From positions 30,864,004 to 30,928,003 of the forward strand of contig OZ037765.1 of the NCBI GenBank assembly GCA_964035545.1: a stretch of 64,000 nt of DNA, in the 5' to 3' direction. A program made the translations under genes and the position numbers. How positions within the stretch are numbered: the stretch's first letter is position 1; every line of letters begins with the position of its first letter. Shown one piece after another: positions 11,257 to 24,823 of the stretch. The notes beneath the pieces are model-generated. The model did no database searches, was not told the origin of the DNA, and saw nothing but the letters and a program-made list of their open reading frames with translations. The DNA comes from Bugula neritina. Taxonomy: Eukaryota > Bryozoa > Gymnolaemata > Cheilostomatida > Bugulidae.

Positions 11257-14200
11257 TACTCATTGAAATGAAATTCTAGTTGTATAAAGATTAAGAAATT
11301 CAAGCTACTACATATTTTGTTTTGGCAATACCTTGGTTCTGGTAGGTAAAAGATGTAAGGTTGTTGTAGGTGTGTTTTAATAAAGTAGGTGGGAGGTTCA
11401 AAGAACACATGTGTCCATCTCCTAAACCCTTCAATTCTAAAACAAAAACTATTGTTAATATCTCCACTTTTTCCTACTGCTAGCCCATCTATGCTATTTG
11501 TAGATATTTTTTACCCTCTATTTTCTACAGTTTCTTATTCATATCCGATGAATCACGGCAACCTGCAAATGAATGGTCTATTATAAACAATGATACACCT
11601 AATCTTATGTAATAATACTAGGATCAATCTTTGTCAGCATAATTCCCCTCTTTATTTCTTACTATCTATAAGGAATAAACTGCTACATGCCCTTCGCAGC
11701 ACGCCTCACGTCATTTTGTAAGCCTTTCAATTTACATAAAGAATTGCTTTTCAATATGCATATTTGTCTGGACTACACCCCATCTAAATACAGTCTTGAG
11801 TTTGGCTGTTTTTCTGCTCATCCTTAGCTAATATTGATACAGTATTGCCTTTCAAGCGGCTTAGTCACCTTGTCGTCAACTATAAAGAAAATTAGCAGTG
11901 TTATTAAAATTACGTGACCCTATAAGCTTGTGCATAATGCATAAAATATGCTTAATTCCGGTCTTAGTAAACAATAAAGAAGTGCAGGTTTTGAAAATCA
12001 TATTATGTGATAATACAGAGTGAGAAGGCTAGGGTTGGTGCAAATGATTTATTTAAATTAATTTTCATTATGAAATAATATCATTTATGTTAACAAGTGA
12101 TTGCAAAATAAGAAAATCAATAAATGTGAATGAGTTAGATATTACATAATTTACTTGAGTTCAGAATTAATTGCGTGTCGAAAAGGCTAAATGTAAATTA
12201 ATTTTATGAGTACTCAGAGTTATTTAAATATTTTATTCATCAAAGTACATTTATTGTTTAGAAATTTGTGTTCTTGCTAATAAAAACTCATGGATTACTG
12301 TATAATCTTTTTCATGAGAGATTTAAAATGTTACATACATGGCTATCATTATGCATAACTTGGCTATTACAAGTACACAAAGTTCATCTTTCCCATCTTT
12401 TAAGTTTAGTACATAATCTGCATCTTCTCTTTTCTAACATAATTGTAAAAATTGAACTCAAAAACTCTCCTCCATTTGCTATTTCGTATATGCTTAGAGT
12501 AGGGAAAATATGAATCAGTTTGCAATTTTAAAATATGTACGTGCAGTTAGTTTTTTCTCTTACTGTTCAGGAAAATACTAAAGTTCATGACTTATTTTTA
12601 AATGTAAGCTGAAGTAATTTGGTTAAATCTGGTATCACATATTACTCTGCATAAATTGGTTTTTGCATTTTTCTCAAAATTTCATCATTACTGATTGGCC
12701 TTTAAATTTTGATTTCTAATCAATCAGAGCACACTAGTCCAGTTTGTAAACATAAAGTGGGTCACAAGGCAGTCGTTGGGTATATTAATATATAGGTATT
12801 TTGACCAAATTAGAAGAGTTTTATTGTGCTTTCCATTTGATATGAAACTAGAGTACTATGTTCTCTAAGATCCTATCAAGTATTCTCATCAAAATTACTA
12901 GCAAAGGTTTACTAGAAATATGTGTTTTACTTTTGGTTTATCTGATATGAAATTATGAATTTGTAGCTAATTCCCTGCAGTTATGAGATGATTTGCATCA
13001 TAAAACTGTACATCAGGTTTTTTATAACAAGTTTTCACAGACTTCAAAAAAGTTTAATGAGTTGTTCGTTGTAGAATACGAGTGGCAAGTCATTAGGGGT
13101 TAAGTAGGCCTTAATAAATCTTCTTCATCCAGTACTATGCAGTCAACTCAAATATGTTATTGAATATTATACATTATAATTGTCTGCATATGAATATGCT
13201 ATGCATAAATTTGAATAAATACCCCATAATTTTAGAAGTCGAAGCTGAGAAATCTCTCAAATCAACATTTAAACCCAGTTATGACTAATTCTGTTTTGGA
13301 GAAGAATCATATCAGTCTCCCTGCACTTGAGGTATTCTTACAATCATAATTAAATGTGTGCCTCTTTTGTAGTTTATTATAGCTGCTATTTTATGCGTTC
13401 TTTATCATCAATTTACATCAATCAGCTAAGTTTATTAACATTTCATCTGTTTTTTAAGTTGTTTTTTGCCATTAAACAACATTGATGAAACAATTTTCAA
13501 GTTGTACTTATATTTGTAGATTATAGTGAAAGCACCTGTTGCAGGTTTGTATGTCGGGTACACAGTCTATGGATTTATAAGAACTTCTCCACTATGAACA
13601 TTTTCTTCCTTCCAAGTTGTCTGCTATTTTTTCAAAAATCCAAAGAGCTCAATGGCGCAATGACTTCTAATATTGTTTCTGACACTCTATTGGAAGTGTT
13701 TCATATTTAAAGTTTACAGCTTATCATTTTATAAAAGAAAATTTCTTTCAGTTTTCTTATATTGAAATACATTTTATCTGATTGATAGCCTTAATTGGCA
13801 CTTAAAGATAATTAATAAAGTATTTCTGTCTGTGTCGCTCTCATTTCTTTTGAGTTGGTTGTATAACTGTTTTTGAGAATAGCTTATACTTTCAAACTGG
13901 ATGCTAACTTTTCAACTATGGATTATGGTTGCGTAGTAAGTTATGATGATTATACTGAATTATAATAAAGATAATTGCTTTCATTTTAATTAGGAGGATC
14001 ATAACTGAGTCCACATCTGTTTATTAGGTGTTTCTGGTAAGGCATTTACTCATAAGATTGCATAACAAAAAATTTGATTAATGAGGTAAAGGCTGTAAGG
14101 TGTTTCACTGTGTTGACCATGCATCATGCCTTGTGGCTCCTCTGGCAATAAACTCATGATTAGTAAGACCAGCTACACCCATCAGTTACCAAGTAATATG

Positions 14201-14880
14201 TTCCGATTATAATAATTTTATATTCAATCTAATAAAGTGTTGGCTTGGATTATATTTTAGTTCAGCTTATAGTGTAAGGGTCAAGATTATTGATCATAAT
14301 GAACCAAAGCAAAATATCAACAGTGAAAGATTGAATTAAATAATACTATCTAGTGGTATACTGTGGTCCAAGATCAGTCTCAAGTTTAGGTCATTTGTAA
14401 TGTTTTGATGAAGTAGTTTTTTATTTTAGTCCTTCAATTGTGGATTTTAATATTCACATAATTACTGCTTTTAAAAATGGTTCTTGAAAATTTATTCTTT
14501 TAAATATCCTCTGAAAAAACTAAAGATAAGCCAATGTGCTTTTTTTGAATCCATGATCCAAACATATATAATAGAGAGTTAGTTTAATTTTTATGCCATG
14601 TATATTTCATATACTAATTAATATAATATAAAAGATATAAAAATAATAATAAATAGTTAGCAATATCCATAACAAAACTATGCTACTTAATATTATCTTT
14701 GTTGTGAACAGTAGTAAGTATTCACTAATAACTATGTACAATGAAAAAGAAAAAAAATTAGACACAGCAGTGTTACTACAGCAAAATTGTTTAAAAAAAT
14801 ATGAATAAGTTTTATATTTTATTGTCAGCAAACCAAATTATTACACAAAACAGTGACATGGGATTTTTTGTCACATCAAA

Positions 14881-14886
14881 TTTATT
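14881..14886 (-). terminator. Polyadenylation signal of the SEA/FZ/LDLa gene
   Basis: TTTATT on the plus strand is AATAAA on the minus strand, about 95 bases after the stop codon at 14980-14982, a typical distance for a short 3' untranslated region. Confidence 0.6.
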
Positions 14887-14979
14887 AAGAGTGATAACAT
14901 GTTGTTCCAGAAACTTCCTCGTGTGGATGTTTAGAACTGAATGTCCGACTTTCTAGAGCATTAGTATTCTCCCTTCTTG

Positions 14980-14990
14980 TTAATTGCGAT
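14980..14990 (-). CDS. SEA/FZ/LDLa gene, terminal coding exon
   Basis: On the minus strand an acceptor TTGTTTTAG precedes AT CGC AAT TAA. Joined in phase 1 to the third LDLa exon, it adds Asn-Arg-Asn and a stop. A polyadenylation signal follows about 95 bases later, which supports this as the natural gene end rather than a truncated protease gene. The coding part is only four codons, so the assignment rests on phase, acceptor and the nearby signal. Confidence 0.6.
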
Positions 14991-16182
14991 CTAAAACAAA
15001 TACACACAACATAAAGAAAAACATAAGATGTAATATTGGATATGAATTATATAAAACAAAATAAATAATGTATTTGTACAGAGTATTAGCCATTTCTTGC
15101 ATTAGCAATAGTGTAGCCTAAGTTTTAAAATATAAAGTTGGAAGTTATTAAAAAAAGGACTAAATTTAGCTAAACAGAAGAGCCATGTTACATGATATTT
15201 TTAAGCTGAAGACTATAAGCACCAGCGACAGATTATAAGCCTAATGGGATCTTGAGGTGAGGATTAGCATGAAAATTTTTAGTTAAAAAGCAACAGGTAA
15301 AGAGAAATAGTACAGAATATGATACAAGCATAGCCACACCCACACAAATGCATCTACACTAAACTATAAAAGTTGGTGATGGTACATCAGTTGGTGCCCA
15401 GTTATTGCCAATATGTGAGTGGCTGCTGAAAGGACTTGGTGCACTAACAATTTTGAGATAGAAATTGCGTTGGGTCTAGAGGTCAATAGAGCGTTGGCTC
15501 TAGAGGTAAATGGCAGAAGAGAGTGTATAGACGGTGACATGCTTGCTGGCTAAGCTCTGCAGAGTACAATAATGTGTAAGACGCGACCTTAAATACTCAC
15601 CAATGTTTTAATAATACTGTTTGGCCGAGTCACCCAGACTGTAGCTCAACTTAAAAAAATATCACATTTATTAATTTCCAGTGTATAAAAAGTAGCATTG
15701 CATTACATGGCCAGGCCCAAGAAGGAGTGAAATATCTAAAGTGACTGGGTGATGTAGCAGCTTGTAGGATTGTGTGGGAGCGGAACTGATTGAACTAAAA
15801 TCGATTTGAGGTGTTAGAAAACATGGAGGTTACTGGGTTAGTTGAAAGATTGGAGAGAGCAATGGAAGTTCAACACACAGATTATAGTAGGTACACGAGA
15901 CAGTACAGTTAGTGATGACACACAAAAGATGATACTAACAGACAGGTGAAACACAAACAGGGGAGTAATGAACATCAATTACTACACTGATTGTACATAT
16001 TAATGGTTAGTGACAGTGAAACACCAGTAACATGCAATCTTTTATATTACTCAAGTTAAAATTCATGCAAACTCAAATTTATAAATTAGTAGTTGAACTA
16101 CAATACAAGATATGCCAAACACATGCTGAATCAGTAAGGTTGTCACAGTGAGCAAGAGAACAGAGTGGAATTAATAACTTAC

Positions 16183-16332
16183 TTCTGCAGAACGCCTCTG
16201 CTTCATCGCTGCCGTCTGTACAGTCGTTTGTCCCATCACAGGTATATTTCCCGTCTATACATACATCCTCAGTGCCCTCTGTCCATGCATCCGACCCATT
16301 AACACACTTGAATTCTCCATGCTGGCAAGGTG
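16183..16332 (-). CDS. SEA/FZ/LDLa gene, exon for LDLa repeat 3
   Basis: Flanked by acceptor CTTTCAG and donor GAA|GTAAGT, phase 1 at both ends as is usual for LDLa exons. It encodes [11 protein letters not shown]..., [20 protein letters not shown] and EAEAFC: six cysteines and the calcium-binding D-x-SDE-like end. There is an acidic insertion ([10 protein letters not shown]) between the second and third cysteines, making this repeat longer than the usual 40 residues. Confidence 0.9.
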
Positions 16333-16531
16333 CTGAAAGATTAAAGTTGCTGTTTATAAAACTAATGGTACCATCATACCAGTTGCTTTTATCAAGAAGA
16401 GCTTTTAATTTTCATACATCAAATATAAAAAAACTTAAATCAAGTGTTTCTAATTGAATAACCGAAACTAATATATTTGACATAATGGTAGACGATTGGA
16501 GTTGAAAGACTCTGGAAAGAGGCTCACTCAC

Positions 16532-16657
16532 CAACTGGCACGCAATCTTTCTCGTCACTTTCGTCACCACAATCGTCTTTAAAGTCGCACTTCCAGACTT
16601 TTGGTATACATTTACCATTGCCACATGTAAACTGTCCAGTCACGCATTGGAAATTAT
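16532..16657 (-). CDS. SEA/FZ/LDLa gene, exon for LDLa repeat 2
   Basis: Acceptor TTTTGCAG, donor TTG|GTGAGT, phase 1-1. Encodes [20 protein letters not shown] then [17 protein letters not shown]: six cysteines and a complete calcium cage (W..D..DD..D.SDE). This is a textbook LDLa repeat, the most canonical of the three. Confidence 0.94.
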
Positions 16658-17007
16658 CTGCAAAACAAAGGAAATCTTAAATAAATCTTTACTGATGAAT
16701 TTCTAATCACTTTCCCCAGACATTAGGTCTAGCTGTATGACACCAGGATGTGCTCTGATAAACAGCAGAAAAAGAAGATCTGCAGTGAATTTTCTCAGAA
16801 GAAAAACACCTGGAACATCACTTGAATTAATTGAGTATCATGTGACTATCATTTACGAATGCACAAGTTTTTATTACAACTTTTTCAAATGAAATAAGAA
16901 AGTGCAATGTAATAAAAATTCCAACTTAATGCAGAAGTGGTTAGAGTATCACCAATGAGTGAGGGATTGAAAATTATAACAAAACTTAGGCATGTAATTA
17001 GACGTAC

Positions 17008-17112
17008 CGCAGTTTTGTTCATCGCTGCCATCGAGACAGTCGGATACGCTGTCACATCTATCCTTCATCCCGTGACACACATCGGCATCGCAAATAAATC
17101 CTGAGGCGCAAT
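17008..17112 (-). CDS. SEA/FZ/LDLa gene, exon for LDLa repeat 1
   Basis: Acceptor CTTGTAG, donor GCG|GTACGT, phase 1-1, 105 bases. Encodes CASGFICDADVCHGMKDRCD then SVSDCLDGSDEQNC, with six cysteines and the SDE calcium motif. Confidence 0.92.
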
Positions 17113-17977
17113 CTACAAGTATTTTTAATAAATATAAATAGTAACCAATCACTGATAACTGCCCTGTAACTATTCAAGCCTGTCAGGGATATTTAGAGTG
17201 AGATGTACTAACTACATGCAGATTAACATGTAATAACATGTAAATTACGCATCAAATCACATTCGCTTGAATTACCAAATCATAGGTTTATACTTTCTCA
17301 ACTAATAAATTAGCCATTCTATTGATCTTACTCAAGCCAATTATTTGGAAGATGTATTACTAAAAGATAAATACTCCATTTGAAAACATAATATCTTTTG
17401 ATCTGTTACCAACTTTATTACTACTGGCTATAATAATTAGACATAATGTTACAGTATTAATGGCTGGCCAACAACCGTTTCAGACACGCACCATGTCTTC
17501 AAAGTTGCTAAATCCCTTCTACTTGCATAAAATTTCAGTGCATTTTGAAGAATTAGTAAGCAACAAGCAAAAGTTGCCCAGCAGGTTATTAATGACTAAC
17601 TCATGAGTGACTGCTATTCGAACTGATTAGAAATATAACTGAGTCAATGAGTAACGAGTAAATAATGCGACTAGTCTGCTATGCCAACTCATACATATGA
17701 GTTATGAAATATTTCTGAGTAAACTAGGCAATTAGTGTGTCTAATAGCCACTCTCAAAGCATAGCAGGCACTATTCAAGTTGTTTTATTAACTTAGTTTT
17801 TCAATAATAGGCAGTTTCATATTTTTGAATTTCTACAACCTAATGCGCTCTCACTATCACGGTAGTGGAGAATTCCTTAGAAGTCAGTGAGACATTTAGA
17901 AAAAGGAAAGAAAACTCTTGTTAAATTCATAATTCACAAAATTCACCAGAAGTTATTAAAAGTATCTAAATACTCAC

Positions 17978-18109
17978 TGGGTGGGACTACATCCTGTTCG
18001 CCAACACAAATGCTAGAGTCGGTACTGTTAGGGAACATGTCACATCGAATATTGTCTGCCTCATTTCCCAATATGGACTCCATATAAGTCCCACAAGTGC
18101 TGAATGCAG
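17978..18109 (-). CDS. SEA/FZ/LDLa gene, Frizzled domain exon 3
   Basis: Acceptor TTGTTTCAG, donor CCA|GTGAGT, phase 1-1. Encodes AFSTCGTYMESILGNEADNI then RCDMFPNSTDSSICVGEQ, with the last three of the ten conserved FZ cysteines and the C..FP motif typical of the domain end. Confidence 0.9.
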
Positions 18110-18924
18110 CTGAAACAAAAAAGGTCTTAATTAGCAAAGAAACCTTGAGAATGGAAGATTTGAAGAAGCCAAGACAAGCTGGTGATACTTATTAATTATA
18201 TATAATCATTGCTTGCACTAACAATGGCATATTGAAATACTACTAATTGTGTGGCAAGGGTTGCAATGCAGGGTGTTATTTTACAGCTTAATTTATTGGT
18301 TGTGTACAATTAAAATTATGGTTTTATATTAAGCGTAGCAGCATGCTGTTTGCATTGTTGTAGGAATATAGTAATTAGCTTTAACAAATTTATGGTTAGC
18401 TTCGAAAATTAATAGCGTTTGAGAAATATTTTCGCCCTAAAGAAATAGAAAGTTGTACACTGGATACTATAGAAACAGACTGTAGCCAGAGGCAAGCACT
18501 CAAGTAGGCTATTTATTGTAGTCGCAAACAATCATTCTATTTTCATTCAGTATATCATCATGTAACTGTATCAACATGCAGTGCTACTCTTCTTGATACA
18601 ATTCAAACAGGATTAATGGCAGGTCTTATCCCCCTCTTGTCTCTTGAGAAGAAAATGCACTCAACCAGCTTCAGTATAACCTGCTACGACTACAGCCTCG
18701 TATCTTATACTCAGACAAGCCGGGCCATCATGGGAAAGTTCACTTAATGATGCTGCATTCTCCTTCAATAGTCGCAGCTCTGAATATTAATCCCCTGCTT
18801 GCCCGATGTTATCAGTGTTGATATGAATAAATATATACTAATCCACATTTGATATACTGGAGGAGCTAGGATAGTGACACTGTATCTATAAGTACTGTAC
18901 AACTTCCAGGGTATTTCTGCTTAC

Positions 18925-19075
18925 CTTCACAAAGCTGCCTGCATGGAGGAATTCTATCCTGGTCAGCATCACATTTGGGTACCATCAGGGCACAGGAGAA
19001 GAGATTCAGGTGAGAATAACACCCAGTGCTGGTAGAGATAGAATCTAATATCGTCAGCAAAGTACTAGCATCATC
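18925..19075 (-). CDS. SEA/FZ/LDLa gene, Frizzled domain exon 2
   Basis: Acceptor TTTCACCAG, donor AAG|GTAAGC, phase 0 start and phase 1 end. Encodes DDASTLLTILDSISTSTGCY, SHLNLFSCALMVPKCDADQD and RIPPCRQLCE. The FSCALMVPKC...PPCRQLC sequence is diagnostic for Frizzled/CRD domains. Confidence 0.94.
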
Positions 19076-20142
19076 CTGGTGAAAGAAATATACATTTCTG
19101 TGCACATCTCAACACATTAAAGCTGCCATGACTTGGCTATATTAGTCTACTGCAACCTAACTACTATCCAATCATGGTAGTTTGTACCAGCAGAAAATAT
19201 AATGACAACAGAATAAGTTTTGTAACTAATCTTTTCTAAATTTGTGGTCAGGAAATAATCGCAACAGAACCTAATTGCTGGCTATGTTAGGAGTATGTAG
19301 AGCGGTATTGGGCGAAAGTCGATACTAAATGCTGTGGAAGCCATTAATCATTGCAGCAGATGGGGATTAGCCCAAGTAGTAATATTACAAGCTTATATAC
19401 CTATAAATTACATGAGAAACTCTGCTATATTCCTATAGACATTACATGTTTTACAGTTGTTATCAGATGGTATTAAACAGATAGCATCTCATAATACATT
19501 GTAGAGATCATCTTTAACCACAACACTGCCTTCTAGAAAACTGTTCATATTTAAAATTCATGTGGTAATGACATTGTTTAGTTGGTGTATACATTACTAG
19601 AATACAAGGTATAGGGTGTAGATTGCTAGGTTATTGTGTTTATTTTATTATATTCGCATACCTATAGTATCATTTTCATCATCCTAATAGAATTTATATT
19701 AGCTGCCCTATCTACACTTACTCATAGGTATGGCCTAGAGTTGCAAGCCTTTCGGAAAAAATCACAGGTGAGTAAAATCAAAGCCCAATAGCTCGGCCAG
19801 ACTGATTAATTTTAATGAGAATGTGTGATTGTTTACAATACAAAAGTTAGTAAAAAAGAAAGCACGAGGACGACTGCCATAACAATAGGGCTGGTGACAG
19901 TAGACTGTCTCATTGTACAGTGTGAAAGATAAAGGCAGTGGGAACTTCTGTCATACAATACTAATTATTCTACTATTCATAGCAAAATATATGGTATAAC
20001 ACTTATCAATATAGTGGAATATAGCGTATATAATACATATATACATAGAGAGGTATACAATTAAGCCAAGTATACTAATAGTGAATTCCATAATATACTG
20101 AATATCAACGGAGTATTAAGGAAGTTGTGTAGGTGAATGTAC

Positions 20143-20258
20143 CTGGTTCTCATTGCCCATGAAGTTAGGGAACGTAGTACCACTGCTGTTATATGGTGCT
20201 CTTTGGCATATGGAGTTGGTGATGGGTTGGCAGACACCAGAGGCTGGGGGTATGGTGA
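20143..20258 (-). CDS. SEA/FZ/LDLa gene, Frizzled domain exon 1
   Basis: Acceptor GTATTTTAG, donor CAG|GTACAT, phase 1 start and phase 0 end. Encodes FTIPPASGVCQPITNSICQR then APYNSSGTTFPNFMGNENQ, with the first two FZ cysteines and the PN..G motif that lies in front of the first helix. One N-glycosylation sequon (NSS). Confidence 0.9.
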
Positions 20259-20623
20259 CTAAAATACAATACAATACAAGAATTACTGGTCATCAATCAA
20301 TTTATTCAAATTATGTACAATCATGGCCAGAGTAAAGCCTATGCTAAGATACTAGATGGTGCAAACCCCTCGACTCAACACAACAACTGAATAAGAGGCT
20401 AAAAAACATTTTCTATTACTCATTGCACGACTTTGATTTAGCTGTTAACCAAATAGAGATAACGTAAAACATGACGAACCAAATCTCTTAAAACATCGAA
20501 TAGCAAACAGTTGTACAGTCTTATCTCACCAGCTTTACATCTTACATTGTTGATTTCATAGCTTACAATACGCTGCCAAATGGCTGACACATGACGTGAT
20601 AGTAAGTGAGATTATAAACTTAC

Positions 20624-20746
20624 AGGGCTGCGGGGTGGTGACCACTGGAGTGGTTGTGGGAGTGGGAGTCGTAGTAACTGGCTCTGGTGACTGAGACTCT
20701 GTTATCTCTAATATTGTTGTTGTTTCAGTGTTTGAACTTTCAAAGT
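20624..20746 (-). CDS. SEA/FZ/LDLa gene, Thr/Pro linker exon
   Basis: Acceptor TACTCTTAG, donor CCT|GTAAGT, phase 1-1. Encodes a low-complexity stretch (TETTTILEITESQSPEPVTT then TPTPTTTPVVTTPQP) likely to be O-glycosylated and extended, separating the SEA from the FZ domain. Confidence 0.85.
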
Positions 20747-20944
20747 CTAAGAGTAACAAAAAATACATTAAAAATAAATAACAGTTTGAAGTCAGCTAAA
20801 TTTTTGTAATGTATGATGTTATTTACACGAGATGAGGTTTTAGTGAAGCAATTTTATTCATTTTTACACAAACTGTCATTCAAAGCAGAGATAAGAAAAC
20901 ACAAAATTCGGACCAAAATCTGAAATCATTGAACTGCTGCTTAC

Positions 20945-21114
20945 AGGGTAGAGACTGTATGTCATAAGGTGAGATCTGTGACATGTACAGATTGGAAGCG
21001 TTGCTAGTTTGAGCAACCAATAGCTGCTTTACAGAGTCAGCGTGTGTCTGAGCATCAGTCTCAGGAAATTCTTTCTTTAGATGCACCATAAATTCCACTA
21101 TGACTGAGCCATTC
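20945..21114 (-). CDS. SEA/FZ/LDLa gene, SEA domain exon 3
   Basis: Acceptor ATCTGTAG, donor CCT|GTAAGC, phase 2 start and phase 1 end. Encodes NGSVIVEFMVHLKKEFPETD, AQTHADSVKQLLVAQTSNAS and a short tail. G-SVIV matches the GSxxV loop at which SEA domains cleave themselves between Gly and Ser; self-cleavage here is inference from the motif. Confidence 0.88.
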
Positions 21115-23530
21115 CTACAGATAATTATTTATAACAAAACAGATGAAAGAAGACTCCATTACGCAAGTCGCAGTGAATAACACTTAATTTCAGCATCTCA
21201 ATGGATTATCAACTGGTAAAACTTTATATAGAGCTAAGAGAGACTATCAACGTGCACAAACTCATTTGAAGTATACCGCTGTCTCGCACTGCTCCCTGTA
21301 TAAACAAAGAGAAGAGTTTCAATAGAGATTTTACTTTAATCTGTACTCATAATAATAATGGCAATGATTAGAGATGAGATGCACTCAATGATTAGCGTTA
21401 ATAAAACTAAAGCTAATTTGTCCATTTTTTTCACAGATGATTTTTCCACGCTTACAGATATTTCTTGTTGAATAGAACTCTACTTTCTATCACAATTCAA
21501 TAATGGAAAGGAGCATTTTTTGCAGACATCAAGATAAATATATATTCACGATTGAGGATAATTACCATAATTGTAGAATGTAGTTGTGGTGCCAGTTGTT
21601 CATATTTTTTGTAGCAATTAGAGCAACATCAGTAAGTGTCATGTAAATTTGCTGAAATTAGTGTAAATTGGTTTGCTTTACTTTGAGTGGTGAATGTAAT
21701 TAGCCTGTCTACAGGCTAGTCAGTTACATGGTGCTTTGTGTTCATTGCTTGTCAGCAAATCTAGCCAATTATTGGAGAGGCTGTTACTTGTAGGCAGCAG
21801 AAGTGTATCATGTGACAGCAACTGCTGCCTCTGCTGCAGCTGCTGACGCATAAATACACAAAGATATTTGTAATTTCATTGCTTTTACAAATATATTATT
21901 ATTCCTTTTGGAAGCAGAGCCCTAAACAAGCAGAGCCCTGATACAGTGAACAACTAGATCATAATTGCTGAGTTTAGTCAAAGTGTTACTGTGTTTATGC
22001 TTTATGTAACCCTTTGCCAGAATTTTACAGTCTGGCTAATTTCTGTGTCTCCAGTTTGAAGGAAAATGGTCACAAGTTTCGAAGATAATTTCTCTGGAAT
22101 AGTTTGTTTATCAAAGTGTCATTTACACAAACTACCCCCATAGATAAACTGACTTGCTGTGGTAGCCGTGTTTCTACTTATTGTATTGTTGTGGTTTAAA
22201 TTCTAAACCGATGAGCAATGAAGTATTTAGCCTATAAAAACCAAGACGAGATTAGGATGACCTGAGATATTGAAACTAGCAGTGGGCTAGTTCTAGGGAA
22301 TTAATTATTGTACTGGCTAATGTATATATTGACAGTGCAATTAATAACCTGTGCTTTAATATAGCAAATTATTCTCTTGAATTCCGATTACAAATCTCCA
22401 TCAAAATGAGGGAAAACATGAAATTATAATTTAATTAGAAGTAAAATTTAATAATGAGGGTTGATATTATCACAGTGATTGACTGTCTACTTGGCTGTCT
22501 GTATTTTCAAGCCTCTTGGCATATCTGTTCATCTTGTTTATTCCAACTTTTACAGGTGACAAAAGATCACCTGATATTGAATTATAAAATTCAGCTACAC
22601 AGTCAGTATTCCCTCGAGAGCAACTTTCTATTCACACCGAATTCACTTCCATTATTACAACAGCAACAATGTTAATATCATGAAAAAATTTTTAAGTCTA
22701 TTCAAAATGTTCAAAGCCGTGATTTTAGATTTTATCAGGAAATTTTCAATAGAAATCCAAGTGCAATAAATAGCAGCATAGTATGAAGTATCAAATAGCA
22801 AATCATATGTGATAATTGATTACAAGAATAAGATTCAGAGACCCTCCTGGATTACAATGACTCATTCTCCTATTATTCTACTTTGTCTAAATTCAAATCT
22901 TGAATTTATCCCAGACTCAGGTGCATGAAAACCTCCAGTGTATTTATATAGCCATTATAACAATTTTATAAATTGCGGTAAATTATATGGTCTAATTTAA
23001 GATACTCCAGTAATCATTGGTAATTAGGATATTTATGTAAAGAAAGTTGAGTATATGATTAGAAAATATGTGAATAAAGCAGGTGTATTTTACAAGCTCC
23101 TCGGTTGCTATAGAAAGTGAAATACTGAGGTCATACATGTAGGATGTGTACTGGTTTATTCACACTGCATGTACCTTACTAGTCTACTCTAATATCGCAG
23201 CTGGTCTAACTTAGCAGCTAATAAACTCAGCTGTTTTCATTGCGTTGAACAAAGACTGGGAAACTATCAGCTCTACATTCAGACATTATAATCTGGTAAG
23301 AGAAAGTGAAGAGAAATTTCAATTTGTGTTTATAAGGTCATTGGAGTTAGTTTAAAAGTTAAATTAGCACACTGCCATTATTCCCATGCAGCTTAAGTAG
23401 ATAAATTGAAGGCTGTTATTTCTTGTAGTTTTTTTAGTAAGTTTTCATACATATATTTTACATTTTGTCCGTGTAATGTATAGAATGTTACACAGCCACG
23501 CACTAAGCAGATAATAAAGGAAATATTTAC

Positions 23531-23601
23531 CTTAGTCTAAGGACTTGAATATGGTCTATAACTTTTTTCAAATCTTGTTTAGCTAACAGCACATTGTTGA
23601 C
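23531..23601 (-). CDS. SEA/FZ/LDLa gene, SEA domain exon 2
   Basis: Acceptor TTTTTATAG, donor AAG|GTAAAT, phase 0 start and phase 2 end, 71 bases. Encodes VNNVLLAKQDLKKVIDHIQV then LRL, an amphipathic helix leading to the GSVIV strand. No ATG-started frame marks it; found by phase continuity. Confidence 0.8.
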
Positions 23602-23918
23602 CTATAAAAACAAAACAGTGAAATTTTGATTACAAATACAGGTGAAAAGCATATTCAAAATCTGCTCAATCGAAAAATTTAATTAATTACATTTAAACAC
23701 ATTTGAATAGTCAATGATTGCAGTGAAATGTTGAAATAACAGCGGTTACAATAGCAATCAATCAGCAATGAAAACATGGTGAATGTTTCACTTATACTGT
23801 GTGTTTTTCCACATACCAACACAACAAACATGAGGCTGATTTGGCCACCTCATAGTCTGAGTGGGTTAACCTGGTATAAACTGATGATGAATACAGTACA
23901 GTTAGTACTACTACTCAC

Positions 23919-24100
23919 CTCACTGACAAACTTGGCAGAGTATTGCGTGAAATCTTCCGATAGCTTATTACTGAAGCTAGACTTGTAGACTGAGGGAGGG
24001 CCATTCACCACCCGCAATGTCCCTTGTATTCTCTCTGTCATCCTATAAACTTTTGGTGAAACCAAGTTTCCACTGCCAGGGTTTGTTCCAGATTTTTGAA
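23919..24100 (-). CDS. SEA/FZ/LDLa gene, SEA domain exon 1
   Basis: Acceptor CTGATTTTAG, donor GAG|GTGAGT, phase 1 start and phase 0 end. Encodes VQKSGTNPGSGNLVSPKVYR, MTERIQGTLRVVNGPPSVYK and SSFSNKLSEDFTQYSAKFVS. The basic/aromatic F..L...F......F pattern is the start of a SEA fold. The ATG-started frame at 24155 reads intronic bases as a false signal peptide; the exon starts at the acceptor. Confidence 0.85.
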
Positions 24101-24823
24101 CTAAAATCAGGGAAAAGAGAAAGAAACTGAGTAGAAGTCGGTTTAGAGCAGCCATCTTTGTTGTTGTAATGAAATTTTCCCTCCCCTTTCAAAGATAACC
24201 CAACTTATCAGTAGAGATATTAAAATACAGATAATTATGATGAACTCTGTGATAACACAAGGAATTAATTGTTTAGACTAATAATCCTCTACTTACAAGT
24301 GAAAATACAGTTTTAATGGTAAAATATATTGCATTAAGAGGGCCACCTACGAAGTGCTGCACTTGAGAAATTATTTTAATTGCCAGTTACCATGACAGTT
24401 AATAATATTGTGAAAATTCTAACATTAATTTTTAGTGGTGTTAGCATGAAAGTAGACAGAATATTATAATTTGTAAACCGATTATCCAATTATCAATGGC
24501 ATTGAAGCAAGGTAAACAATAATGGGGGTAACATCAAATCTCCCGAATCAATGATTGAGTTTAATCACATGTTTGGTTAGTCACGGCAGCCATTAGCTAA
24601 TATCCTACTCCGAGCCCCAACTGGAGGTATATTAAGATAAACGGGCAACGCAGTCTGCATGTACTGTTTACCCTGAGCATTAGTACACTTGAAGAGGTCG
24701 TGTGCAACATGAGCGAAGGGCTATTAGACGAATCTAAGTAAATGAAACAAAATCCTCTCTCGTAAAAGCAGATGATTTGAAATGCAACAAGCTGTGGTTG
24801 AAGTGTCAATAAAGTTGTTTTAT

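Larger units (their letters stand above)
8928..14880. other. Intergenic region between convergent genes
   Basis: No supported gene on either strand. It contains the 3' untranslated region of the HEATR6-like gene, a TIR transposon (9941-11256) and otherwise plain AT-rich sequence. The open frames at 11389, 12268 and 14607 are AT-driven and lack splice or homology support. Confidence 0.6.

Noticed and set aside
14980-16332. Corin orthologue with missing protease due to window or assembly break
   Set aside because: The gene end lies inside the window with a stop and polyadenylation signal; no trypsin motifs (His, Asp or GDSGGP-like) were seen on the minus strand down to the HEATR6 gene.
23850-24155. 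Secreted protein starting MAALNRLLLSFFLFSLILVQ on the minus strand
   Set aside because: The hydrophobic start reads through intron sequence; the acceptor at 24101 and the upstream membrane-anchor exon in matching phase show this is an internal SEA exon.
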